Shown: positions 28,925 to 37,764 of the stretch, piece after piece
Layout of the letters: each line of letters starts with the position of its first letter
Position numbering within the stretch: position 1 is the stretch's first letter
Assembly (NCBI GenBank): GCA_009781085.1
Contig: WQYV01000016.1
Location: 1 to 37,764 of the forward strand
Source: Betaproteobacteria bacterium
GTDB taxonomy: Bacteria > Pseudomonadota > Gammaproteobacteria > Burkholderiales > Rhodocyclaceae
DNA: 37,764 bases
Direction of reading: 5' to 3'
The notes under the pieces: model-generated
The model's input: only the letters and a program-made list of their open reading frames with translations
Told to the model about the DNA's origin: nothing
The model's database searches: none
Made by a program: the position numbers and the translations under genes

Positions 28925-31900
28925 ATGACTGAGCTCGAAAACGCGGCCACCGAACCCGAAAACGCGGCGGACAAACCCGAGAATACAGTTGCAAAACCCA
29001 ACCATGCCCCTTCAGTATCTGGTGGTTTGCTAAAGTTATGGCCGTTTTCGACGTTACATCGGCTGATCGACGAACTGTTCTGGAAACCGCCGCGTTGGTT
29101 GGGGGCGATGATTGAACCTGACCATGCTTCCCAGGGCTCATCCGATCCGCTGAATTTTTTGTTGTTTCCTTTCATAGCATTACGCTGGTTGGTTCATCTG
29201 GTTTTTGGCAAACTGTCCTGGCGACCCCCATGCTGGATAGGATGTGCCGGACGATACGTTCATGCCACGGTAAGGCATGCGCAGCGCCATCCAACCCAGG
29301 CTGCCGGAAGCATACTGGCATTAGTCGTTTTGGCATCAGGTTGGCTGTGGTGGGATGCACAGCCCAAACCATCCAAGCCCGTAACAGTGAGATTGTTGGT
29401 AGAGAACCCATATCTTACCGCCTATGAATACGATGAACCGAAGGTGTATCCGCTAGAGATTTCGTTTTCCGCCCCGGTGGCGGCATTGGAGAGCGTCGAT
29501 AAGGAGGTGGCGAGCGAAAACATCACTGTGTCGCCGCCGCTGAAAGGAAAATGGAAATGGCATGGCGACACAGCTTTGACGTTACAACCGGAAACCGACT
29601 GGCCAGCGGGCACCAAATACACAGTGACGTTTTCGCCAAAGATGTTTCGTCCTGAAGCGCGCTTTGACAATTACAAAACGACGTTCCAAACCCAATCTTT
29701 CAATGCGCGTTTTGCGCAAGCACGCTTTGACCAGAACCCGACCGACCCTAAAAGCAAGAAGGTAGTAGCGACGGTGAGTTTCAGTCACCCGGTCGACACT
29801 GCTGAATTCGAGAAAAGGGTTCGCCTGATATTGGGGGGTCAAGGAGGAAATGCACTTGGTTTAGCTGAAAAGAAGATTGACTTTGAGATAAATTTCGATA
29901 AAAAGAAACTCAACGCTTATATCCATTCGGCGCTGCTGCCGATCTTGAAGGAAGCGCAGACGATGCGCGTCAAGGTCGAGGCAGGCATACGTGCCGCTGC
30001 TGGTGGCAATACGACGGACGAGGTGCTGGCCACGACGGTATCCATTCCCGGACTCGATGGCCTGAAAATCACTTCCCTCACGCCGATAACTGTAACAAAC
30101 AATAAGTATCAGCCAGAACAGGTGCTGATGTTGCAATTGTCGATGATGACGGAGGAACAGCAGGCGAAAAATGCGGTGAAACTCTGGCTGTTGCCGGAAC
30201 AACCCCCCAAAGGGTATCGGGGGTTTGAGCCATCAAGTGACAAACAGCCGTATAGCTGGAGCTATGACGACATCAAAAACATTGACTCTGCGGTGCTTGA
30301 ACACGCCCAAACCGTGAAACCGGAAGCGTTGCCGACCGAAAACAATGTGGCCAACACGTTCAACTACCGCTACCAGGCACCGCCAAGACGGTATATCTAC
30401 GTGCAAGTACCGAAAGGTTTGACGGCGTTCGGAGGCTACTATCTCAGCAAAGACGCGGAATATGTCTTTCAAGTACCCGCTTTTTCACCCGTGGTGCAGA
30501 TCATGGCAGAGGGTTCGCTGTTATCGTTGTCAGGCGAACGCAAACTATCGGTAATGGCACGCGATGTTCCGGCGATTCGCTATTCGATTTCCCGCGTTCT
30601 ACCCCAGCAGTTGCAGTACCTTATTAAAGATAGCCTACGCGACAGTAGCGATTTCTCGAATCCGCGGGACACTGTTGATAAATCCGATATCGCCGAATAT
30701 TTCGAAAAAACTGTCGAGCTTTCAACGTCGGAACCAGGGAAACCGCAGTTCCAGGCTCTGGATCTGACTGAATTCCTCAAGATGCGGCGCGGCGTTTTCC
30801 TGTTGCAGGTGCAAGGCTACGACCCAGAGAAGAAAGAAGTTATTGAGAAGCAAGACAACCGGCTGGTGATGGTAAGCGACCTGGGGTTAATCGAAAAGCA
30901 GGCCGTTGATGGTCATCATGACCTTTTCGTGCAATCGATTTACCGTGGCGGCCCAGTCACGGGAGCCTCGATCGAAGTAATTGGCCGTAACGGCATGCCC
31001 GTATTGCAGACCCAAACCGACTCCAGCGGGCATGCGACATTTCCAAAACTCGATGACTTCAAAAATGAGCGCGAACCGATATTTTTCCTGGTCAGCAAGA
31101 ATGAGGATAGCAGTTTCCTGCCGTACAGCCGTTACAACCAACCGGGTCGAAGGCTGAACTACTCACGCTTCGATACCGGCGGCGCAGTCAATGCGGTTGA
31201 AACCCGGCAATTGTCAGCATACCTGTTTTCCGATCGCGGCATCTATCGGCCAGGCGAAGAAATCCGGGTTGGGATGATCGTGCGGGCGACTGACTGGACG
31301 CAATCGGTAGCAGGAATTCCGCTGGAACTGGAAGTTATCGACGCACGCGGGCTGACGGTGCGGCGCGATAAGATCACGCTGCCGGAAAGCGGCTTCGGCG
31401 AACTGCGCCATCCGACGCTCGATACCGTGCCAGCAGGGACATACACGATTAAATTGTCGCTGGTCAAGAACGACCGGGCTGATACGTTAATCGGTTCCAC
31501 GACGGTACGCGTTCAGGATTTCGAACCGGATCGTTTGCGGATAAACGCGCGCTTCAGCCAGGAAAATACCGATGGTTGGGTGACGCCGGACAACCTGGCG
31601 GTTGAGGTATCGCTGCAAAACCTGTTTGCAACACCAGCAGAAAACCGCCGTATTCGCGGTTTCATGTCGTTATCTCCGGGCGTATTGAAATTCCCGCGCT
31701 ACAGGGATTATCTATTCGACGACCCGCAGCGCACCAAGGAACCGGTATCGGAAGAACTGCCTGAGACGACGACCGACGAACAGGGCATGGCGAAGCTGAA
31801 CCTCAACTTGCAACGTTTCGCACGGGCGACATACCGAGCAAATGTCGTCGTCCAGGGTTTTGAGGCAGATGGTGGCCGTGGCGTGTCAGGCGAGGCGACG

Positions 31901-34900
31901 GTATTGGTATCGGGGCTCGATTATTTGGTTGGTTACAAGCCGGACGGCAAGCTCAACTTCGTACGCCGTGACACCGCACGCACGGTCGACCTGCTGGCGA
32001 TTGGCCGCGACGGGAAGCAGCGTGCGGTTGAAGGACTGACGCTCAAGCGTATTGAACGCCGCTACGTGTCGGTGCTGACCCAACAAAGCGATGGTACTTA
32101 TCGCTACCAGTCGACGGAAAAAGATGCCCTGCTTGAAGAGAAACCGCTGACGATTGCAGCAACCGGCTATTCGTTGAAGTTGGCGACTGATGCGCCGGGC
32201 TCGTTTATCTACGTGTTGGCTGACAACGACGGTATAGAGTACGCACGCATTGCATACAGCGTTGCTGGCGAAGCCAACCTGACCCGCTCGCTCGACAAGA
32301 ACGCAGAATTGACGCTGACGTTGTCGAAAGGCGATTTCGTGCCGGGCGAAGAGATCGAGGTGCAAATTGAAGCGCCATACACTGGCAACGGGCTAATTAC
32401 CATCGAGCGGGACCGGGTCTACGCACACCGTTGGTTCTCCAGCACGACGACCAACACGATACAGAAGATCCGGCTGCCAGAAGATATCAGCGGCAATGCG
32501 TACCTGACGGTGACGTTCGTGCGCGACCCAGGGTCGAATGAAATTTACATGAGCCCACTGTCGTATGGCGTCGTGCCGTTTTCGGTCAGCCGCGAACGTT
32601 ATCAATTGAAACTCGACGTAGCTGCGCCGAATAAGGTCAAACCCAGCGAAACGGCGACGTTTCAGATAAAAAGCAACAAAGCTGCAAAAGCGGTGGTGTT
32701 CGCCATCGATGAAGGTATTTTGCAGGTAGCGCGCTACAAAATGCCTGACCCGCTTGGCTATTTCTTCCAGAAGCGGGCACTCGAAGTATCGACCAGCCAG
32801 TTGCTCGACCTGATCCTGCCCGAGTTCTCAAAGCTGATGGCCTCTGCACCGGGCGGTGATGCCGAAGGTGCGTTGGGGCGTTTCTTGAACCCATTCAAGC
32901 GCAAGCGCGACCTGGCGGTGGCGTACTGGTCGGGCATTGTCGATGTCGGGCCGGACGGCAACACGCTAACGTGGCAAGTGCCCGAATCGTTCAACGGCAA
33001 ACTGCGAGTGATGGCAGTGGCCGTGACACCGCAGGCGGTCGGCATATATGAGGGACATACCATCGTGCGCGGCGACTTCGTGCTATCACCAAACGCACCG
33101 CTGACGATAACGCCAGGCGACGAGTTCGATATGTCGGTCGGCGTGTCGAACAATCTGGAAAATTCCGGAGAAAATGCAAAAGTAAAGGTGACACTTGATG
33201 CTGGTGAGCATTTCGAAGTGCTCGGCGACAAAACGGTTGAAGCAGCGATCCCGGTAAACCGGGAGGGTGTCGTGCATTTCCGTGTGCGTACCAAACCGCT
33301 GCTTGGCTCTGGAACGTTGGTGTTGACGGCAGGCATCGGCGACAAGAAAACGCGCTTGGCAACAACGGTCAGTGTACGCCCAGCAACGCCGTACCGTCAG
33401 GAGTTGAAAGCGGGAACAGTAGCCTCCGGCAAGGATGTCGAGATACAGACAACCCGCCGTTTGTTCGCCGATCACCGCAAACTCAATGTCGATGTGTCAC
33501 AGTCGCCGATGGTGGTAAACAGTGGACTGGCATCATATCTCGGGGGGTTCCCATATTCATGTACCGAACAGCTTGTGTCGAAGGCACTACCGGCGCTGGT
33601 ATTGAGCCATCGGCCTGAATTCGGCGAACTCGAGAAGGAACGCGGCGCGACGATGGCCGGATTGATCGCAACGTTGCGCGGCCGGCAAAATGCAGAAGGG
33701 GCATACGGCTTATGGGCGGCAAACTCCTACGTCTCGGAAGCGGCAAGCGTATGGGTGCAGCAATTCCTCATTGAAGCGAAAGACCGTAACGAAGCCGTAC
33801 CTCCCGACATGTTGCGGCGCGGGAACGAGTGGTTGCAGAAATTCGCGTCACAGGAAGGCCATTCGCTGCATGACGACCGAACGCGGGCGCAAGCGGTGTA
33901 CATATTGACGCGGCAGGGGATACAGACTTCGACTCTTGCGTCAGCAATCCAGGCCCGCCTCGAGAAGCGCAACCCGAGGGAATGGAGGAACGACCTGGCA
34001 GCGGTATATCTGGCGGCAACGTACAAGTTGTTGAAGCAGGACGCTCTCGCCGACCGGGTATTGAGCGATTTCCGTTTCTTCGACACCGATGCGAAAAACA
34101 AGGCCGGGCTCAATGACCCGCTAGCCAGTGACGAACAGTGGCTGTACGATGATCTGCGGCGCAATGCCAGCGCCCTGCACTTGGTGGCGCTGCATTTTCC
34201 GGAACGTGCCAAGAAATTGCAGGAAAACGCATTTACGTCGATGCTTGGTGCATTGTCACAGTCCCAGAATACATCATTCTCATCGGGTCAGTTGCTGCTG
34301 GCGCTTGATGCCTGGACGAGCATGGCAGAAAGGGCGACCGGCGCAAAGTTCCGCGTCGATGAAATCCTAGCGGACAAAACGGCTCGCGAACTGCCGCTGT
34401 CGTCCGGGCTGGTGCAGCACGCCCCGTTTGCCCCAGAAGCGGTGAAACTTGCCATCCGCAACCAAGGCAATACGCTGGGCTTCTATATGGCCGAGACCAG
34501 CGGCTTCGATGTTGAACCGCCTACGGGCGATTTGCGCGAAGGCGTTGAAATCCTGCGCGAATACACAGATGCCTCCGGCAAGCCACTGACATCGGTGGAG
34601 CAGGGCGACGAAGTGTACGTCCACCTCAAGTTCCGCGGGTTGAACAGTTCATTCAGCGGCATCAACATGGCCTTCGTCGATTTACTGCCGGGCGGTTTCG
34701 ACCTCGTGCTGAACCCGCCGCGCGAAGAAACGAATAGCAATGATTCGCAGCAGGCCTTGCGGCGCGATACGCCCCCTTCGGAGGACGAAACCGGGGAGGA
34801 TGAAGACTATCGCCGCTATCAAGAGTATCAAGAGCGAGAGAGCGAAGAAAGCTGGACACCCCCGTTTGGCAACTCACCGACGGGATGGTGGATTCAGTAC

Positions 34901-35101
34901 GCCGATATGCGCGAGGATCGTGTCGTGCTTTATGGGACGCTTGAAACCCAAGTAAACGAATTCATTTACAAGATTCGCGCCACCAACGTCGGGACGTATA
35001 CGCTGCCGCCAGCTTATGCCGAAGGGCTGTATCGCCGCGACGTGCGGGCGCGCAGCCTCCTAGGAGGGAAGTTGACCGTGGTAGCACCGACGAAGAAATA
35101 G
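28925..35101 (+). CDS. Large membrane-anchored alpha-2-macroglobulin family protein
   Basis: A 2058-residue bacterial alpha-2-macroglobulin, a periplasmic protease trap. About 124 residues precede a TM segment (about 125-143, AGSILALVVLASGWLWW), so the protein is probably anchored by a signal-anchor helix with a cytoplasmic N-terminus instead of a lipobox as in E. coli YfhM. After that come macroglobulin-like beta domains, the MG2-type motif YRPGEEIRV, the WQVPESFNGKLRVMAVA A2M signature, and the thioester motif Cys1546-Thr-Glu-Gln1549 (PYSCTEQLVSKALP) followed by an alpha-toroid thioester domain. A charged Glu/Asp-rich insertion (EDETGEDEDYRRYQEYQE) lies in the C-terminal macroglobulin part. 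E. coli YfhM is about 1650 residues, so this one is long. pbpC follows 79 bases downstream. Confidence 0.95.
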   Translation: MTELENAATEPENAADKPENTVAKPNHAPSVSGGLLKLWPFSTLHRLIDELFWKPPRWLGAMIEPDHASQGSSDPLNFLLFPFIALRWLVHLVFGKLSWRPPCWIGCAGRYVHATVRHAQRHPTQAAGSILALVVLASGWLWWDAQPKPSKPVTVRLLVENPYLTAYEYDEPKVYPLEISFSAPVAALESVDKEVASENITVSPPLKGKWKWHGDTALTLQPETDWPAGTKYTVTFSPKMFRPEARFDNYKTTFQTQSFNARFAQARFDQNPTDPKSKKVVATVSFSHPVDTAEFEKRVRLILGGQGGNALGLAEKKIDFEINFDKKKLNAYIHSALLPILKEAQTMRVKVEAGIRAAAGGNTTDEVLATTVSIPGLDGLKITSLTPITVTNNKYQPEQVLMLQLSMMTEEQQAKNAVKLWLLPEQPPKGYRGFEPSSDKQPYSWSYDDIKNIDSAVLEHAQTVKPEALPTENNVANTFNYRYQAPPRRYIYVQVPKGLTAFGGYYLSKDAEYVFQVPAFSPVVQIMAEGSLLSLSGERKLSVMARDVPAIRYSISRVLPQQLQYLIKDSLRDSSDFSNPRDTVDKSDIAEYFEKTVELSTSEPGKPQFQALDLTEFLKMRRGVFLLQVQGYDPEKKEVIEKQDNRLVMVSDLGLIEKQAVDGHHDLFVQSIYRGGPVTGASIEVIGRNGMPVLQTQTDSSGHATFPKLDDFKNEREPIFFLVSKNEDSSFLPYSRYNQPGRRLNYSRFDTGGAVNAVETRQLSAYLFSDRGIYRPGEEIRVGMIVRATDWTQSVAGIPLELEVIDARGLTVRRDKITLPESGFGELRHPTLDTVPAGTYTIKLSLVKNDRADTLIGSTTVRVQDFEPDRLRINARFSQENTDGWVTPDNLAVEVSLQNLFATPAENRRIRGFMSLSPGVLKFPRYRDYLFDDPQRTKEPVSEELPETTTDEQGMAKLNLNLQRFARATYRANVVVQGFEADGGRGVSGEATVLVSGLDYLVGYKPDGKLNFVRRDTARTVDLLAIGRDGKQRAVEGLTLKRIERRYVSVLTQQSDGTYRYQSTEKDALLEEKPLTIAATGYSLKLATDAPGSFIYVLADNDGIEYARIAYSVAGEANLTRSLDKNAELTLTLSKGDFVPGEEIEVQIEAPYTGNGLITIERDRVYAHRWFSSTTTNTIQKIRLPEDISGNAYLTVTFVRDPGSNEIYMSPLSYGVVPFSVSRERYQLKLDVAAPNKVKPSETATFQIKSNKAAKAVVFAIDEGILQVARYKMPDPLGYFFQKRALEVSTSQLLDLILPEFSKLMASAPGGDAEGALGRFLNPFKRKRDLAVAYWSGIVDVGPDGNTLTWQVPESFNGKLRVMAVAVTPQAVGIYEGHTIVRGDFVLSPNAPLTITPGDEFDMSVGVSNNLENSGENAKVKVTLDAGEHFEVLGDKTVEAAIPVNREGVVHFRVRTKPLLGSGTLVLTAGIGDKKTRLATTVSVRPATPYRQELKAGTVASGKDVEIQTTRRLFADHRKLNVDVSQSPMVVNSGLASYLGGFPYSCTEQLVSKALPALVLSHRPEFGELEKERGATMAGLIATLRGRQNAEGAYGLWAANSYVSEAASVWVQQFLIEAKDRNEAVPPDMLRRGNEWLQKFASQEGHSLHDDRTRAQAVYILTRQGIQTSTLASAIQARLEKRNPREWRNDLAAVYLAATYKLLKQDALADRVLSDFRFFDTDAKNKAGLNDPLASDEQWLYDDLRRNASALHLVALHFPERAKKLQENAFTSMLGALSQSQNTSFSSGQLLLALDAWTSMAERATGAKFRVDEILADKTARELPLSSGLVQHAPFAPEAVKLAIRNQGNTLGFYMAETSGFDVEPPTGDLREGVEILREYTDASGKPLTSVEQGDEVYVHLKFRGLNSSFSGINMAFVDLLPGGFDLVLNPPREETNSNDSQQALRRDTPPSEDETGEDEDYRRYQEYQERESEESWTPPFGNSPTGWWIQYADMREDRVVLYGTLETQVNEFIYKIRATNVGTYTLPPAYAEGLYRRDVRARSLLGGKLTVVAPTKK

Positions 35102-35180
35102 GCATGGTACCAAAAGGATGGTGGTGGAGACGCGATAGGTTTGGTTGCGCCTCCGCCGCCACGGCAGTCATGATGGCTTG

Positions 35181-37571
35181 ATGGGTATGTCGCTTTTTCG
35201 CGGTCGACGTATTTTTCGGGCGTTTTGCGGTGCGCTGCTGGCAATAGTAGTTGCCGCGACAGTTGTCCGCGTTTGGCCGAAGCCACCGTTACGCGACGCG
35301 ATTCCGTCATCGGTGGCGGTGTACGATACCCATGGTGCATTGATGCGGCTGACACTAGCGCGCGATGAGCAATACCGCCTGTGGGTTCCGCTTGCCGAGA
35401 TTCCCCCGGAATTGGTCGAGGCTGTGCAGTTGCATGAGGATCAGTATTTCAGTTATCACCCAGGCGTCAACCCGCAGGCGATGCTACGCGCCATGGTCAA
35501 AACCTATAGCGGCAGCACGAAGCAAGGCGGGTCGACACTGACAATGCAGTTGGCGCGGCTACTCTATAAACTCAATACGCGCACACCGTGGGGAAAGGTC
35601 AAACAAATCGCCCTGGCTCTGAGCCTGGAGGCGCGTTATGGCAAGAATGAAATCCTTGAGGCATACCTAAATGCCGTACCCTATGGGCAAAATATCGAAG
35701 GCGTTGCCGCTGCCAGCTTGATTTATTTCGGCAAACGCCCACAGGCGCTGAGCCTGCCGGAAATTCTGGCGCTGGCGGTGATCCCGCAAAGCCCGCTATC
35801 GCGCACGCCCGGCGACAAAACGCAGGCGCGGCTCTCCGAAGCGCGGATGCGGCTGTTCAAACGTTGGGTAGAAAAACATCCTGAAGCGCAAGCGCAGGCT
35901 GGTTTGGTATCGACCCCGCTTCCCTTGCGCGGCAAAGCGCGCCTGCCGTTTGAAGCGCCGCACTTCACAACGATGCTGTTGACGGAAAACACACGCTCAT
36001 CGACGGAAATACAAACAACGCTCAATTTGCGTATGCAGAAGTTACTGGAGCGGCATATGCGTCATTATTTGTCGCGGGTGCAGCAACGCGGATTGAATAA
36101 TGGCAGTGCCCTACTGGTCGACTGGACGACGATGGAGGTCAAGGCATGGCTTGGCTCGGCGAATTTTTTCGATTCATCGCTACAGGGTCAAGTCAACGGC
36201 GTACTCGGTAAACGTTCGCCGGGCTCGACATTAAAACCGTTCATCTATGCGCTGGCAATCGATCAAGGCGTCCTGCACCCGATGACGATATTGAGGGATT
36301 CGCCGCAGAGTTTCGGCCAATTCACGCCGGAGAACTTCGATGGAAAATTCGTCGGACCGATCAGCGCGCATCAAGCGCTAATCCGCTCGCGCAACATTCC
36401 TGCTGTCGTTGTCAATGCACAAATCAAGCAGCCGTCGCTCTATGAATTTCTCAAGCGCGCGCATATCGAAAAAATGGCAAGCGAAGCGCACTATGGATTG
36501 GCGTTGGCGTTGGGCGGCGGCGAAGTGACGATGGACGAGTTGGCGGCACTGTATGCGATTTTGCCCAATCAGGGACGCTGGCAACCGCTAGTGACACACA
36601 AGGACAATGCCGGGCCATTAGCAGAACCCAAACAAGACAAAGGAACCCCTAAGCTCAATGATGAGAAAAAACTTTTATCTGAAGAAGCTACGTTCATCAC
36701 GCTCGACATGCTGGAGAAAAACCCACGCCCCGATGTCGCTTACGCAGGCCGGGTGATGCCACTGCCGGTGGCCTGGAAAACCGGTACTTCGTGGGGTTTT
36801 CGCGATGCGTGGACGGCGGGCGTGGTTGGCCGTTATGTGCTGGTGGTATGGCTCGGCAATTTTGATGGCAGCAGCAACCCAGAACTGCGTGGCATCGATG
36901 CGGCAGCGCCGTTGTTTTTCAACATTGCAGATGCGCTGATGGCAACCGGCAACACGGTCAGGGTAGCGCGGCGGCAACCGCCCAACGCGCTTCGGGTAGA
37001 TGTCTGCCAGGCTTCTGGGGATTTGCCGAACGCCGATTGTCCGCAAACCGTCAAAACCTGGTACATCCCAGGCGTGTCGCCGATCAAGGTATCCGAACTG
37101 CACCGCGCGGTAATGATTGACACGCGCAGTGGCCGGATAGCATGCCCACCTTACGACCCACGTTTCGTCAAGCGTGAAGTTTTCGAATATTGGCCTTCCG
37201 ACCTGCGACGGCTATTCACGCAAGCTGGCGTACCACGGCGCTTGCCCCCGCCGCCTGTCGATTGTGGGACGGGGAACGTCGGCGTGGCGGGCATGGCGCC
37301 GAAAATCATGTCGCCAAGAACCAGCGTAACCTATCAGCAGCGGCTCTCCAAGAGCAGCGGTGAAAACAGCGATGTGATCATGTTGCAGGCAATTGCCGAT
37401 GGCGACGTTGAAAAGCTGTATTGGTTTTTCAATACCAACTACATCGGCTCCAGCACCTCCGGTAAAAACCTACCTTGGAAAAACGCACCATCTGGCCACC
37501 ACACGTTGCGCGTGGTCGACGACCATGGGCGGGTAGATACGCGAACCGTGGTAGTGGAATTGATTCCGTAG
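35181..37571 (+). CDS. pbpC: Penicillin-binding protein 1C
   Basis: A 796-residue bifunctional peptidoglycan synthase. It has an N-terminal TM anchor (about residues 8-28), then a glycosyltransferase GT51 domain with the catalytic Glu86 in EDQYFSYHPGVN and GGSTLTMQLARLLY. The transpeptidase domain has SxxK at Ser349-Lys352 (PGSTLKP), SRN (IRSRNIPAV) and KTG at Lys533 (WKTGTSWGFRDAW). The C-terminal BiPBP_C domain (ending VVDDHGRVDTRTVVVELIP) marks it as PBP1C. The start ATG at 35181 is preferred over an upstream TTG at 35145, but the ribosome site is weak for both. It forms the usual A2M-pbpC pair: envelope repair coupled to protease trapping. Confidence 0.96.
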   Translation: MGMSLFRGRRIFRAFCGALLAIVVAATVVRVWPKPPLRDAIPSSVAVYDTHGALMRLTLARDEQYRLWVPLAEIPPELVEAVQLHEDQYFSYHPGVNPQAMLRAMVKTYSGSTKQGGSTLTMQLARLLYKLNTRTPWGKVKQIALALSLEARYGKNEILEAYLNAVPYGQNIEGVAAASLIYFGKRPQALSLPEILALAVIPQSPLSRTPGDKTQARLSEARMRLFKRWVEKHPEAQAQAGLVSTPLPLRGKARLPFEAPHFTTMLLTENTRSSTEIQTTLNLRMQKLLERHMRHYLSRVQQRGLNNGSALLVDWTTMEVKAWLGSANFFDSSLQGQVNGVLGKRSPGSTLKPFIYALAIDQGVLHPMTILRDSPQSFGQFTPENFDGKFVGPISAHQALIRSRNIPAVVVNAQIKQPSLYEFLKRAHIEKMASEAHYGLALALGGGEVTMDELAALYAILPNQGRWQPLVTHKDNAGPLAEPKQDKGTPKLNDEKKLLSEEATFITLDMLEKNPRPDVAYAGRVMPLPVAWKTGTSWGFRDAWTAGVVGRYVLVVWLGNFDGSSNPELRGIDAAAPLFFNIADALMATGNTVRVARRQPPNALRVDVCQASGDLPNADCPQTVKTWYIPGVSPIKVSELHRAVMIDTRSGRIACPPYDPRFVKREVFEYWPSDLRRLFTQAGVPRRLPPPPVDCGTGNVGVAGMAPKIMSPRTSVTYQQRLSKSSGENSDVIMLQAIADGDVEKLYWFFNTNYIGSSTSGKNLPWKNAPSGHHTLRVVDDHGRVDTRTVVVELIP

Positions 37572-37700
37572 ACCGGTTACGGTAGGAACGCTGTCACCCG
37601 CCTGGTTGTTCAGGTTAGCCGTTCCGCAGTACTAACGTATGATTCCATTTCCAATTCAAAAGAGCAATAATTGTCATGTCGGCTACACGAGGAGGAAAGC

Positions 37701-37764
37701 ATGGCGAGGACGCCCGGAGGCTCGAACGATTTGGCGCGTGCGCTTGAGGCGCTGGAGGGCGCCA
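37701..37764 (+). CDS. Start of an unidentified gene, cut by the window edge
   Basis: An ATG at 37701 is preceded by GGAGGAAAGC, a near-perfect Shine-Dalgarno, and opens a frame of 21 codons (MARTPGGSNDLARALEALEG...) to the window end. The peptide is too short to identify. The 129 bases between pbpC and this start hold no clear terminator or promoter. Confidence 0.55.
   Translation, partial: MARTPGGSNDLARALEALEGA

Noticed and set aside
28607-28928. Overlapping small open frames on both strands in the YjgR-A2M gap
   Set aside because: They have TTG starts or no Shine-Dalgarno, overlap each other, and their translations resemble nothing known.

Overview
The window looks like a chromosomal segment of a betaproteobacterium. 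The main reasons are the block tpiA–secG–tRNA-Leu(GAG)–nuoA-to-nuoN followed by a DUF2818-type membrane protein (a betaproteobacterial arrangement), GC-rich coding DNA, and betaproteobacterial-looking complex I proteins. The genus cannot be fixed from sequence alone.

Layout. Positions 1-4501 (minus strand): aroA (cut by the window edge), a MaoC-like hydratase, a secreted App1-type HAD phosphatase, an NSS-family sodium symporter and the DUF2818 protein. Positions 4528-20030 (minus): the complete 14-gene NADH:quinone oxidoreductase operon in canonical order, mostly with overlapping or near-abutting genes. Between nuoI and nuoJ lies a two-gene insertion: a small HExxH metallopeptidase-like protein and an exported protein that resembles the N-terminal domain of animal TIMPs. 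Positions 20181-21514 (minus): tRNA-Leu(GAG) with a good promoter, secG and tpiA. Positions 21611-22817 (minus): a second AT-richer two-gene cassette, made of a protein with an L,D-transpeptidase-like H...SxGC motif and, one base downstream, an exported or lipoprotein partner.

Positions 23145-25448 (plus): parC. Positions 25449-25971: a non-coding repeat region with a MITE-like element that has 23-bp terminal inverted repeats. Positions 25972-28566 (minus): an aldo/keto reductase and a YjgR/DUF853 HerA-like ATPase. Positions 28925-37571 (plus): a very large membrane-anchored alpha-2-macroglobulin followed by penicillin-binding protein 1C, the usual envelope-defence pair. A new gene starts at 37701 and runs off the window.

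The most interesting content is the two small accessory cassettes. In each, the first gene encodes a putative enzyme with no signal peptide and the second encodes an exported partner. This is the layout expected of interbacterial effector/immunity pairs acting in the periplasm. The metallopeptidase/TIMP-like pair is especially striking: predicted signal-peptide cleavage leaves a mature Cys-x-Cys N-terminus, the feature TIMPs use to chelate the catalytic zinc of metalloproteases. The effector/immunity reading is inference; no secretion-system gene is present in the window.
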